Numbered from the stretch's first letter, positions 34,589 to 43,110 are shown. The stretch is DNA of 64,000 nt from Nocardioides renjunii (GCF_034661175.1 NZ_CP141058.1:3906001-3970000), one strand, 5' to 3'. Notes: a model not told the origin generated them from the letters alone. Translations and numbers: made by a program.

Positions 34589-35769
34589 GCGCCGAAGGTA
34601 GCGGTGTCCACGGTGAGGGAGCGCATCGTATCGGTCAGCGTGAAGCCGAGGCCCGGCCGGTCCGGCACGAAGATGCGGCCGTCGCGGATCTCGATGCGCT
34701 CCTCGAACAGCGGGTCCAGCCACTCGAAGTGCTCGACCCACGGCTCGGTCGGGTACGTCGCCGCGAGGTGCAGGTGGATCTCCATCGCGTAGTGCGGGGC
34801 GAGGTCGAGGCGGTGGTGCGCGGCGAGGGTGGCGAAGCGGAGGAACGGCGTGATGCCGCCGATGCGCGGGGCGTCGGGCTGCACGATGCCGCGGTAGCCG
34901 GCGTCGACCAGGCCCATGTGCTCGTCGACCGACGTCAGCATCTCGCCGGTGGCGATGGGGGTGTCGAAGGTCCGCGACAGGTCGGCGTGGCCGACGTGGT
35001 CCCACGCGTCGAGCGGCTCCTCGATCCACACCAGGTCGAACCGCTCCAGCTCGCGGCACATCCGGCGGGCACGGGCGCGGTCCCACTGCTGGTTGGCGTC
35101 CACCATGAACGCCCCGTCGCCGAGGTGCTCGCGCAGGGCGGTGACGCGGCGCAGGTCCTCGCGCCAGTCGGGCTGGCCGACCTTGACCTTGATGCCCCCG
35201 ATGCCCGCCTCGAGCGACGCCGTCGCCTTCTCCTTGATTTCCTCGACCGAGGCCTGGAGGAAGCCGCCGGAGGTGTTGTAGACCCGGCACGAGTCGCGGT
35301 GCGCGCCGAGCAGCTTGGCCAGCGGCAGGCCGGCGCGGCGGGCCTTGAGGTCGTAGAGAGCGACGTCGAGGGCGGCGACCGCCTGGGTGGCGACACCCGA
35401 GCGACCGACCGAGGCGCCGGCCCACATCAGCGACTCGTAGATCTTGGCTATGTCGCTCGGGTCCTGGCCGATCGCGACGTCCATGACCTCCTTGAGGTGG
35501 GCGTACTGCGCCTTGCCGCCGGCGCGCTTGGAGTAGCTGAACCCCATGCCCTCGAGCCCCTGCTCGGTGGCGAGCTCGACGAACAGCATGACCGTCTCGG
35601 TGAGCGGCTTCTGCCGGCCGGTGAGCACCTTGGCGTCGCTGACGGGATTGGGCAGCGGCAGCACGACGTGCGACAGCGTGATGCTGCGGATGCGGTCGCC
35701 GGTGCTCGCCGGGGCGGTCGGGGCGGCGGTGGGAGCGGCGGCGGCGGGCGTGGTGGCGGTCTGCGACAT
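34585..35769 (-). CDS. Galactarate/L-talarate dehydratase-like enolase-superfamily enzyme
   Basis: A 394-residue protein of the mandelate racemase group. Catalytic and metal residues: KxK in GGIKVKVGQPDW, FMVDANQQWDRARAR, LVWIEEPLDAWD, ATGEMLTS, QPDAPRIGGI, and His in LDLAPHYAMEIHLHLAATYP. The final block EPWVEHFEWLDPLFEERIEI closely resembles the Salmonella L-talarate/galactarate dehydratase as I recall it. It would turn galactarate into 5-dehydro-4-deoxyglucarate, the substrate of KdgD encoded 14 kb away. ATG 35769 has a GAGGAAG ribosome site. The N-terminus carries an Ala/Pro/Thr-rich tail of about 20 residues. Confidence 0.82.
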   Translation of the reverse strand: MSQTATTPAAAAPTAAPTAPASTGDRIRSITLSHVVLPLPNPVSDAKVLTGRQKPLTETVMLFVELATEQGLEGMGFSYSKRAGGKAQYAHLKEVMDVAIGQDPSDIAKIYESLMWAGASVGRSGVATQAVAALDVALYDLKARRAGLPLAKLLGAHRDSCRVYNTSGGFLQASVEEIKEKATASLEAGIGGIKVKVGQPDWREDLRRVTALREHLGDGAFMVDANQQWDRARARRMCRELERFDLVWIEEPLDAWDHVGHADLSRTFDTPIATGEMLTSVDEHMGLVDAGYRGIVQPDAPRIGGITPFLRFATLAAHHRLDLAPHYAMEIHLHLAATYPTEPWVEHFEWLDPLFEERIEIRDGRIFVPDRPGLGFTLTDTMRSLTVDTATFGA

Positions 35770-35794
35770 GGGGCTTCCTCGGGTCGTCACGAAC

Positions 35795-35825
35795 TTGTAT
35801 GATGAGTGTGCAACTCGTCCTACAA
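35795..35825. promoter_or_regulatory. 31-bp dyad operator upstream of the galactarate dehydratase-gntR operon
   Basis: A symmetric element centred on 35810. Outer arms TTGTA (35795-35799) and TACAA (35821-35825), inner arms GAGT (35804-35807) and ACTC (35813-35816) share one centre, giving 11 matching positions of 13 per half. It lies 26-56 bases upstream of the dehydratase ATG and is A+T-richer than its surroundings. FCD-type GntR proteins bind such TTGTA...TACAA dyads; autoregulation is inferred. Confidence 0.65.
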
Positions 35826-35856
35826 CTTCGTCAACCCGTCCCAGGAGGTCGCCGTG

Positions 35857-36792
35857 TCAGTCGGGGACCGGCGTGACGAGCTCGCCCCGGCCGAGGAAGG
35901 CGTCGACGTTGTCGAGCACGAGCCGGCCCATCGCCTCGCGGGTCTGGACCGTCGCGCTGCCGACGTGGGGCAGCAGCACCACGTCGTCGCGGCCCAGCAG
36001 CGCCTCCGGCACGTGCGGCTCGTCGGCGAAGACGTCGAGGCCGGCGCCGGCGATCCGGCCCGCCGCGAGCGCGGCGACCAGCGCGTCCTCGTCCACCACC
36101 GACCCGCGGGCGACGTTGACCAGGTAGCCGTCCGGGCCGAGCGCGTCGAGGACCGCGGCGTCCACCAGCCCCTCGGTGCCGGCACCGCCGGGCGTCAGCA
36201 CGACCAGCACGTCGCTCGCCGCCGCCAGCTCGACCGGGCTCGGGTGGTAGGTCCACGCCACGTCCTTGGGGCTGCGCGAGTGGTAGTGGACCTGGGCGCC
36301 GAACCCCTCCAGCCGCTCGGCCGCGGCGGTGCCGATGCGCCCGAGGCCGAGCACCCCGACCACGGCGCCCCGCACGTCCCGGGTGAGCGGCAGCCGCTCC
36401 CCGCGGGCCCACGCCCCGCTGCGCACGAACCGGTCCGCGGCCGTGAGGCCGCGCAGCACGTCGACGACCAGGAACGCCGCGAGGTCGGCCACCGCGTCGG
36501 TCAGCACGTCCGGCGTGTTGGACACCGCGATCCCGCGACGACGCGCCTCGTCGACGTCGACGTTGTCGTAGCCCACGCCGAAGTTGGCGACCGCCCGCAG
36601 GTCGGGCAGGGCGTCCATCTCGGCGGCGCCGACCGGGGCGCCGCCGCCGGCGACGGCGACCACGACGCCCGCGGGGTCGCCGAGGTCGGCGAGCTCCGGG
36701 GCGGCGTACCGCTCGTCGAGCCACTCGCGCAGGAAGGGCATCAGCCCCCCGAGCTGGACGACACGGACCTGGTGCTCGCTGTGGGACGTCAC
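35857..36792 (-). CDS. D-2-hydroxyacid dehydrogenase (glyoxylate/hydroxypyruvate reductase-like)
   Basis: A 311-residue NAD(P)-dependent enzyme of the 2-hydroxyacid dehydrogenase family. The cofactor fold motif is VVGVLGLGRIGTAAAERLEG. The active-site Arg is in LVNVARGSVVDEDAL, Glu in DVFADEPHVPEAL, and His in VVLLPHVGSATVQTREAM. It likely reduces glyoxylate, hydroxypyruvate or a related 2-ketoacid. GTG start at 36792. It is transcribed towards the galactarate dehydratase-gntR operon, about 65 bases apart, and divergent from the AEC carrier gene. Confidence 0.83.
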   Translation of the reverse strand: MTSHSEHQVRVVQLGGLMPFLREWLDERYAAPELADLGDPAGVVVAVAGGGAPVGAAEMDALPDLRAVANFGVGYDNVDVDEARRRGIAVSNTPDVLTDAVADLAAFLVVDVLRGLTAADRFVRSGAWARGERLPLTRDVRGAVVGVLGLGRIGTAAAERLEGFGAQVHYHSRSPKDVAWTYHPSPVELAAASDVLVVLTPGGAGTEGLVDAAVLDALGPDGYLVNVARGSVVDEDALVAALAAGRIAGAGLDVFADEPHVPEALLGRDDVVLLPHVGSATVQTREAMGRLVLDNVDAFLGRGELVTPVPD

Positions 36793-36899
36793 CCCGCCAT
36801 CCTTGTCGGACGGGGGTCGGCCCGTCCAAGACGACCTCGCTATCGCCCGATGCCCGGCGAGACGACGTGGACGACCGACCCGCAGGAGACGGACACCCG

Positions 36900-37811
36900 A
36901 TGGACCTGCTGATCGGCTTCACCACGATCCTCGTCGTGATCGCCGCCGGCGCCGGCCTCGCCCACGCGGGGGTGCTTGACCGCCGCTCACAGCGCACCCT
37001 CGGCGAGATCGCGTTCTTCGTGGCCTCGCCGGCGCTGATGGTCGTCACCATCAGCCAGGTCCGCCTCGAAGCGGCGGCCGCCAACCTCGTCGCCTCGTCG
37101 GTGTCGCTGGCCGCGTGCTTCGCGGCGTACGTCGTCCTCGCACGGCTGCGCTGGGGGCTGTCGACCGGACCGCTGCTGATCGGCGCGCTCACCTCGTCCT
37201 ACGTCAACGCCGGCAACCTCGGCATCGCGATGGCGGCCTACGTCGTCGGCGACATCACCGTCGTCGTGCCGGCGCTGCTCGTGCAGATGATGGTCGTCCA
37301 GCCGGTCGCCCTCATCGTGCTCGACCGCATCACCGGCCGCGGCGAGGGTGTCGGCGCAGCGCTGCGCCGGCTGGTCACCAACCCGCTCACCATCTCCGCC
37401 GTCGTCGGCGTGGTCCTCGCCCTCACCGGCTGGTCGCTCCCGCAGGCCGTCGAGGACCCGCTGGAGCTGATGGCCGGCGCCGCCATCCCGCTCATGCTGA
37501 TGTCGTACGGCGCCGCGCTGAGGCTGAGCCCGCCGCTCGGCCGCGCCGGCCACAACGGCGAGGTGCTGCTGGCGAGCGCGCTCAAGCTCGCCGTCATGCC
37601 CGTCGTCGCGTGGGCCGTCGGCGTCGCGCTCGGCCTCGACGGGCGGGTGCTGCTCGGCGTCGTCATCACCGCCGCCCTGCCCACCGCGCAGAACATCTTC
37701 CTGCACGCCACCCGCTACCGCGTGGGCGAGGATGTGGCGCGGGAGACCATCCTGGTCACCACCCTGGCCTCGCTCCCGGTGGCGCTGCTCGTCGCCGTCG
37801 TGCTCGGCTGA
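36900..37811 (+). CDS. AEC-family (auxin efflux carrier-like) transporter
   Basis: A 303-residue membrane carrier with about 10 helices arranged as two five-helix repeats. Typical segments are SYVNAGNLGIAMAAYVVGD and TAALPTAQNIFLHATRY, the latter with the conserved crossover Pro. Bacterial AEC members move malate, malonate or other small carboxylates. It sits between a hydroxyacid dehydrogenase and a GlcD-like flavoprotein, so a hydroxy- or keto-acid is a sensible substrate (inference). ATG 36900 follows a CAGGAGAC ribosome site. Confidence 0.8.
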   Translation: MDLLIGFTTILVVIAAGAGLAHAGVLDRRSQRTLGEIAFFVASPALMVVTISQVRLEAAAANLVASSVSLAACFAAYVVLARLRWGLSTGPLLIGALTSSYVNAGNLGIAMAAYVVGDITVVVPALLVQMMVVQPVALIVLDRITGRGEGVGAALRRLVTNPLTISAVVGVVLALTGWSLPQAVEDPLELMAGAAIPLMLMSYGAALRLSPPLGRAGHNGEVLLASALKLAVMPVVAWAVGVALGLDGRVLLGVVITAALPTAQNIFLHATRYRVGEDVARETILVTTLASLPVALLVAVVLG

Positions 37812-37869
37812 GCCGGCGCCCCACCACGACGACACCCGACACCCGCCGCCCGACCCACGAGGAGAACCC

Positions 37870-39309
37870 GTGACCGACCTGCTCGACCGCCTCCGAGACG
37901 TCGTCGGCGACGACCACGTCCTCACTGCGGCCGACGACGTGGCGGCGTACGTCGTGGACTGGACGGGCGTGCACGCCGGCGCCGCCCTCGCGGTGGTGCG
38001 GCCCGGCTCGACCGACGAGGTGGCGGCCGTGGTGGCCGCCTGCCACGAGGCGGGTGCGCCGGTCGTGCCGCAGGGCGGCAACACCGGGCTCGTCGCGGGC
38101 GGCGTGCCCGACGCGTCGGGCAGCCAGGTGGTCCTCTCGCTCGGCCGGATGCGCACGGTGCGCGACGTCGACCCGGTCGCCGGCACCATCACCGTCGACG
38201 CCGGCGTCGTCCTCGCCGACGTGCAGGCCGCCGCCGAGCGGGCCGGCCGCCTCTTCCCCATGTCGCTGGGCTCCGAGGGCAGCTGCACCATCGGCGGCAA
38301 CCTCGCCACCAACGCCGGCGGCACCGCGGTGCTGCGCTACGGCATGACGCGCGAGCTGGTGCTCGGGCTCGAGGTCGTGCTGCCCGACGGCCGCGTGTGG
38401 GACGGCCTGCGCGGGCTGCGCAAGGACAACACCGGCTACGACCTCACCCAGCTGTTCATCGGCTCCGAGGGCACCCTCGGCGTCATCGCCGGCGCGGTGC
38501 TGCGGCTCTTCCCGGCCACGCCGCGCCACGCGACCGCCTGGGTCGCGGTCCCCGGAGTGGCCGCCGCGGTGGCGCTGCTCGGCCTCGCGCAGGAGCGCGC
38601 CGGGGCGCACCTCTCCACCTTCGAGATCGCCAACCGCCAGGCCCTCGACCTGGTGCTCGCCCACCTGCCGGGCGCCTCGGACCCGCTGGCCGAGCCGAGC
38701 GACTGGTACGTCCTCGTCGAGCTCGCCGGGACGGCGACCGACGACGGGCTCGACGACTCCCTCGAGGCGATCCTCGGCGACGCGGTCGAGGCGGACCTCG
38801 CCACGGACGCGGCCGTGGCGAGCAGCCCCGTCCGGCGCTCGGCGCTCTGGGCGCTGCGCGAGGGCATCTCCGAGGCGCAGAAGGTGGAGGGCGCCACCCT
38901 CAAGCAGGACGTCACCCTGCCGATCGCGCGGCTCGCGGACTGGGTCGACGAGATCGGCCCGCGGGTGGCGGGCGTGCTCCCCGGCGTCCGGCCGGTGACC
39001 TACGGCCACGTCGGCGACGGCAACCTGCACTACAACCTGAGCGCCCCCGCCTCCTCCCCCGCATCCACCGACGGTCGGGGCGGCGACGCGGACCTCCGGG
39101 CCGCGGCCGCTGACCTGTCCACGGCGATCTACGACTCCGTGGCGGCCGCCAACGGCTCCATCAGCGCCGAGCACGGCCTCGGTCGGGCGAAGGCGGCGGC
39201 CGCGGCGTCGTACAAGTCCGAGGTCGAGGTCGACCTGATGCGGGCGGTCAAGCGGGCGCTGGACCCCGACGGCCTGATGAACCCGGGCGCCCTGCTCCCG
39301 CCGCCCTAG
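37870..39309 (+). CDS. FAD-binding oxidoreductase, GlcD/D-lactate dehydrogenase type
   Basis: A 479-residue flavoprotein of the VAO family. The FAD-binding_4 domain (residues 35-210) contains VVPQGGNTGLVAGGVPD and LGSEGSCTIGGNLATNAGG. The C-terminal FAD-oxidase domain ends with YGHVGDGNLHYNLSAP and SAEHGLGRAK, the conserved His-containing blocks of glycolate, D-lactate and D-2-hydroxyglutarate dehydrogenases. It oxidises a D-2-hydroxyacid to the 2-ketoacid. GTG 37870 follows GAGGAGAA. Transcribed with the AEC carrier (58-base gap). Confidence 0.87.
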   Translation: MTDLLDRLRDVVGDDHVLTAADDVAAYVVDWTGVHAGAALAVVRPGSTDEVAAVVAACHEAGAPVVPQGGNTGLVAGGVPDASGSQVVLSLGRMRTVRDVDPVAGTITVDAGVVLADVQAAAERAGRLFPMSLGSEGSCTIGGNLATNAGGTAVLRYGMTRELVLGLEVVLPDGRVWDGLRGLRKDNTGYDLTQLFIGSEGTLGVIAGAVLRLFPATPRHATAWVAVPGVAAAVALLGLAQERAGAHLSTFEIANRQALDLVLAHLPGASDPLAEPSDWYVLVELAGTATDDGLDDSLEAILGDAVEADLATDAAVASSPVRRSALWALREGISEAQKVEGATLKQDVTLPIARLADWVDEIGPRVAGVLPGVRPVTYGHVGDGNLHYNLSAPASSPASTDGRGGDADLRAAAADLSTAIYDSVAAANGSISAEHGLGRAKAAAAASYKSEVEVDLMRAVKRALDPDGLMNPGALLPPP

Positions 39310-39319
39310 GCTGGTGGGC

Positions 39320-39718
39320 ATGAAGGCGCAGACCATCGGACGTGTCCTGCTCGGCTGGGCGATGGTCGGCGCGGGGGTGCTCCACCTGACCACCCAGCGC
39401 GAGGAGTTCCGCGCCCAGGTGCCGGGCTGGTTCCCGGTCGACGAGGACCTCACCGTCCTCGCGTCGGGGGTCGTCGAGATCGCGCTCGGCAGCGCCTTCG
39501 TCGCCCCGCCGCGACAGCGCCGCACCGTGGGCGCGCTGCTGGCGGCGTTCTTCGTGGCGATCTTCCCCGGCAACGTCGCGCAGTACGTCGAGGGCACCGA
39601 CGCGTTCGGGCTCGACACCGACCGCGCTCGGCTCGTGCGGCTGTTCTTCCAGCCGTTGCTCGTGCTGTGGGCCTTGTGGGCGGGCGGACTGCTCCAGAGG
39701 TTTGCGCGGCGCCGCTGA
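39320..39718 (+). CDS. DoxX-like small membrane protein
   Basis: A 132-residue protein with four hydrophobic segments. The N-terminal RVLLGWAMVGAGVLHLTTQR and the central GNVAQYVEGTDAFGLDTDRARLVRLFFQP (charged loop before the last helix) resemble the MauE/DoxX-type superfamily of small membrane proteins. Function unknown. ATG 39320 is preceded by a GTG two codons upstream that is less likely. It lies directly after the GlcD-like gene. Confidence 0.65.
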   Translation: MKAQTIGRVLLGWAMVGAGVLHLTTQREEFRAQVPGWFPVDEDLTVLASGVVEIALGSAFVAPPRQRRTVGALLAAFFVAIFPGNVAQYVEGTDAFGLDTDRARLVRLFFQPLLVLWALWAGGLLQRFARRR

Positions 39719-39754
39719 GGGCAGGTAGGGGTCGAGAGAAGGGGGACCTCACCC

Positions 39755-41566
39755 ATGCCCAGGACCCACACCATGGTCGGAATAGCCGGCCTCTGCACCA
39801 TCGCGCTGGCGGCCACCGCCGCACCGCTGCCCACGGCCGTCGCCTCGCCCGCCGAGCGCGACCGTCCCGTCGAGCTGCTCGAGGCGGCGTCGGCGACCAC
39901 GAAGGCCGGAGGCTCCGGTGAGCGCTCACGCGCCGTCGAGCTCGACCCCGCCGCGCTCGCCGGCACCCGCGCCGACGACCGCCTGACCCTCGACCTCTTC
40001 GACGACACCAGCGTCACCGCGGAGATCGGGGAGCGGACCACCGTCGACGGCATCACGTCGTGGACCGGGACGCTCGTCGGCACGACCGGCACGTTCAGCG
40101 CCGTCGAGGCCGGAGGCGTCTTCCACGTCAGCCTCGCGTCCGCCGAGGACGGCTCGTTCGAGGTGAGCAGCACGCGCGACGGCGGCTACGAGGCCGTCGA
40201 GATCGCCGCCACCACCGCAGCCGGCGACGACGCGGTGCGTCCCGAGGACCAGCACGGGCACGAGCACGAGCACGCAGGGTCCGAGCGGCGCGGCAGGGTG
40301 CATCCGGCCGCGGCCGCCGACGACCCCTCGGTCATCGACGTCGCCATCGTCTATCCCGCCTCCCTGCCCGCCACGGTGGGCGCCCCCGCCATGCAGGCGC
40401 AGTTCGCCCTCGGCATCACGCAGACCAACCAGGCGCTGGCCGCGTCGGGAGTCAGCACCACGGTGCGACTGGTGGGGACGCGCCAGGTCGCCGCGGCGCA
40501 GCTCTCCACGCTCACCGCGAACTACTACGCCCTCGGCACCGCCGGCGACGGCGTCTTCGACGAGGCGCAGGCGCTGCGCGAGGAGACGCACGCCGACCTC
40601 GTGAGCCTGTGGCTCGGCGGCACCTATCCCTCGGGCACCACCTGCGGCCTCGGCTCGCTCGGCGGCACCAACCCGCAGTACGACCCGGACCGCGCGGCAT
40701 GGACGGTGGTGTGGGCCGACAGGTGCGCGACGGGCAACCTCACCTTCGCGCACGAGCTCGGCCACAACCTCAGTGCCGACCACGACGCCGCGGCGTCCGC
40801 ACCGCCCAACGGCAGCAAGCCCTACGCCCGCGGCTACGTCGACGCGGCCGGGGCGTTCACGACGGTGATGGCCTACGCCAACAGCTGCCCCACCTGCACG
40901 CGCATCGGCTACTTCTCCAACCCCGCCGTGCTCTACAACGCCCGCCCCACGGGCACGCCCGCCGCCAACAACGCCCAGGCCATCGCCGAGCAGATCAGCG
41001 CCGTCGCCAACTACCGGCAGTCGCAGATCTACCCCGGCGCGGTGTCGATCGCGGGCCAGGCCCGCTGGAAGGGCAAGGCGGCCGCCAGCACCACCCCGTG
41101 GGCCCCGGCCGTCACCCTCGGCTACCAGTGGTTCCTCGACGGCTCGCCCGTCGCGGGCGCCACGGAGGGCACGTTCAGGCTCAAGCGCAGGGACATCGGC
41201 AGCACGCTGACCCTGCGGGTCACCGGGTCGGCCCCCTACTACCCGGCCGCGATCGCGGACACCGGTCCGGTGGTGGTCGGCAAGGCGCTCTTCAAGACCA
41301 AGCGTCCCAAGCTGCGCGGCCTGCCGCGGGCCGGGCGTGTGCTCTCGGCGTCGGTGAAGGGCTGGAAGCCCAAGCCGTCGAAGAAGAGCGTCAAGGTCCG
41401 CTACCAGTGGCTCAAGAACGGCAAGAAGATCAAGGGCGCCAAGAAGTCGACCTACCGCGTCCGCGCCAAGGACCGCGGCAAGAAGATCTCCGTCAAGGTC
41501 ACGGTCAAGGCGAAGGGCTACGACAAGGCCAAGCGGTCGTCGAAGAAGGTCAAGATCCGCCGCTAG
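39755..41566 (+). CDS. Secreted zinc metalloprotease (reprolysin/M12-like) with Ig-like and Lys-rich C-terminus
   Basis: A 603-residue exported protein. A signal peptide (residues 1-30, ending near TAVASPA) is followed by a propeptide-like region to about residue 185 with a His/Glu-rich stretch. The catalytic domain holds the metzincin site HELGHNLSADHD near residue 333 and a downstream Met-turn candidate VMAYANSC. The last 180 residues contain two repeats with GYQWFLDGSPVAGATEG and YQWLKNGKKIKGAKKST blocks, as in bacterial Ig-like/SLH-type repeats, the final 80 residues being very Lys-rich. It probably acts outside the cell or on the wall. Cys pairs near the site may form a disulfide. Confidence 0.8.
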   Translation: MPRTHTMVGIAGLCTIALAATAAPLPTAVASPAERDRPVELLEAASATTKAGGSGERSRAVELDPAALAGTRADDRLTLDLFDDTSVTAEIGERTTVDGITSWTGTLVGTTGTFSAVEAGGVFHVSLASAEDGSFEVSSTRDGGYEAVEIAATTAAGDDAVRPEDQHGHEHEHAGSERRGRVHPAAAADDPSVIDVAIVYPASLPATVGAPAMQAQFALGITQTNQALAASGVSTTVRLVGTRQVAAAQLSTLTANYYALGTAGDGVFDEAQALREETHADLVSLWLGGTYPSGTTCGLGSLGGTNPQYDPDRAAWTVVWADRCATGNLTFAHELGHNLSADHDAAASAPPNGSKPYARGYVDAAGAFTTVMAYANSCPTCTRIGYFSNPAVLYNARPTGTPAANNAQAIAEQISAVANYRQSQIYPGAVSIAGQARWKGKAAASTTPWAPAVTLGYQWFLDGSPVAGATEGTFRLKRRDIGSTLTLRVTGSAPYYPAAIADTGPVVVGKALFKTKRPKLRGLPRAGRVLSASVKGWKPKPSKKSVKVRYQWLKNGKKIKGAKKSTYRVRAKDRGKKISVKVTVKAKGYDKAKRSSKKVKIRR

Positions 41567-41596
41567 GCGTGCTGGTCGCGCACCCCGCCGGGCGGG

Positions 41597-42442
41597 TCAC
41601 AGGGTCGGCAGCCAGTCGACCCGCCCGGCGAGGGCGGCGTACCCCACGAACGCACCCACGTCGAGCAGGGTGTGCGCCACCACGAACGGCAGCACCCGGC
41701 CCCACCGGCGGAACAGCCAGCCGAAGAGCAGCCCCATCGCGAGGTTGCCGACGAAGCCGCCGAGGCCCTGGTAGAGGTGGTAGCTGCCGCGCAGCAGCGC
41801 CGCGAGGCCGATGGCCGCGGAGTCGCCGAGGCCGAGCTGGCGCAGCCGGACCTGCACGAAGCCGAGGACGAGGAACTCCTCGAGCACCGCGTTCTCGGCG
41901 GCCGCGAGGACGAGCACCGGGACCTGCCACCACTCCCCCGGCAGCGACTGCGCCACCACGGTGAGGTTGGTGCCGAGCGCGAAGGTCGCGAGGTAGAACA
42001 CGACGCCGACCGAGCCCACGCCCAGCGCGAGCCAGGCGCCGCGACCGAGGTCGCGCCACGTGGCCCAGCCCCCGTCGCGTGCCCACACCTCGCGCAGCCG
42101 TGTGCCCGAGCGCACCAGCAGGTAGGCCGCCAGCGCGACGGGCACGAGCGCGAAGCCGATCCGCAGCAGCTGGTAGGTCAGGTCGAGCCACGGCCGGTCG
42201 GGGGCCAGCGAGTTGTTGAGGTTGGCCGCCTGCGAGGACAGCGGGCCGGGCGCGGTGAGCGCGGAGACGATGCTGACGATCGAGTAGACCGCCGAGCGCC
42301 CCAGCGAGACGAGCAGCACGATCGCGAGCTCGGTCCACAGCAGCGCGCGGGCGAGGTCGGGCACCCCGCCGGGCACGGGGGTGTCGGGCAGCCGCCACCA
42401 CGGGCGCTTGTCGACGGTCGACGTGCTCACGGGGGACAGCAT
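41597..42442 (-). CDS. CPBP-family intramembrane metalloprotease-like protein
   Basis: A 281-residue protein with about eight helices. The CPBP (Abi/CAAX) domain has motif 1 as ENAVLEEFLVLGF, motif 2 RGSYHLYQG and motif 3 VVAHTLLDVGAF. Motif 1 keeps the Glu-Glu pair but has Leu where the canonical EExxxR motif has Arg. The function may be prenyl-protein processing, bacteriocin self-immunity or non-proteolytic. ATG 42442 or GTG 42430 are both possible starts. It is convergent with the metalloprotease gene. Confidence 0.75.
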   Translation of the reverse strand: MLSPVSTSTVDKRPWWRLPDTPVPGGVPDLARALLWTELAIVLLVSLGRSAVYSIVSIVSALTAPGPLSSQAANLNNSLAPDRPWLDLTYQLLRIGFALVPVALAAYLLVRSGTRLREVWARDGGWATWRDLGRGAWLALGVGSVGVVFYLATFALGTNLTVVAQSLPGEWWQVPVLVLAAAENAVLEEFLVLGFVQVRLRQLGLGDSAAIGLAALLRGSYHLYQGLGGFVGNLAMGLLFGWLFRRWGRVLPFVVAHTLLDVGAFVGYAALAGRVDWLPTL

Positions 42443-42496
42443 CCCCCAGCCGGCTGAGTGACGGCTGAGGGACGGGGGTCCGAGCGTCTACGACGG

Positions 42497-42994
42497 TCAG
42501 CGCCGGCGACGCGGGCCCGCGGAGCGGGGCGGCGCCGCCCGCATGTGGTCGCGCACCGGCACCAGCAGGTCGCGCAGGCGCCGCGTGTCGGCGCCCGACA
42601 GCGGCGAGAAGAGCTGCTGGCGCAGCACCTCGACGTGGCCGGGGATGACGCGCGCGATCACCTCGCGGCCGGCGTCGGTCACCGTGACGGTCACGCTCCG
42701 CTCGTCGTCGGCCGAGGGCGCACGGCTGACGAGGCCCGCCTTCTCGAGGAGTCCGGCCTGGTAGGTCAGGCCGCTGCGGCTGTAGACCACGCCGTCGGCG
42801 AGGTCGGTCATCCGCTCGCTGCCGGTGGGCGAGTTCAGCGCCAGCCGGGCCAGCAGCTGGAACTGCACGTAGCTCAGGTCGCCCTCCTCGCGCAGCTGCT
42901 GCTCGACGGCGTGCTTGAGCAACCCGGCCACGTCCATCAGGGCGAAGTAGGCGCTGAGCTGCTCGGAGTCGAGGGACGAGGAGGAGTCGGGCAT
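42497..42994 (-). CDS. MarR-family transcriptional regulator
   Basis: A 165-residue winged helix regulator. The DNA-binding part reads MTDLADGVVYSRSGLTYQAG followed by the wing APSADDERSVTVTVTDAG. N- and C-terminal helices form the dimer interface. It is divergent from an oxidoreductase gene, and the 116-base gap carries three similar dyads based on TGCTTCGAA. It most likely represses both itself and the oxidoreductase, responding to an electrophile or a phenolic ligand (inference). Confidence 0.87.
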   Translation of the reverse strand: MPDSSSSLDSEQLSAYFALMDVAGLLKHAVEQQLREEGDLSYVQFQLLARLALNSPTGSERMTDLADGVVYSRSGLTYQAGLLEKAGLVSRAPSADDERSVTVTVTDAGREVIARVIPGHVEVLRQQLFSPLSGADTRRLRDLLVPVRDHMRAAPPRSAGPRRRR

Positions 42995-43010
42995 GCACCT
43001 ATCCTAGCGA

Positions 43011-43086
43011 TGCTTCACCTTCGAAGCACTTGCTTTGAGTTCAAAGCATTGCTACCGTTGACCATGTGCTTCGAACTCGAAGCACA
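43011..43086. promoter_or_regulatory. Three tandem MarR operator dyads
   Basis: Three related imperfect palindromes lie between marR and the oxidoreductase gene. They are 43011-43028 (TGCTTCACCTTCGAAGCA), 43031-43048 (TGCTTTGAGTTCAAAGCA) and 43067-43084 (TGCTTCGAACTCGAAGCA, extended by TG/CA on each side). Half-site consensus is TGCTTCGAA. Centres are 20 and 36 bp apart. The third site overlaps the promoter-proximal region of the oxidoreductase, whose ATG is 27 bases on. Confidence 0.75.
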
Positions 43087-43110
43087 TCCCCTCCAGAGAA
43101 GGACACGACC

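Noticed and set aside
36808..36827. GGACGGG/CCCGTCC dyad between hydroxyacid dehydrogenase and AEC genes as a LysR-regulon site
   Set aside because: It shares only GTCCAAG with the LysR-type motif; too short to support.
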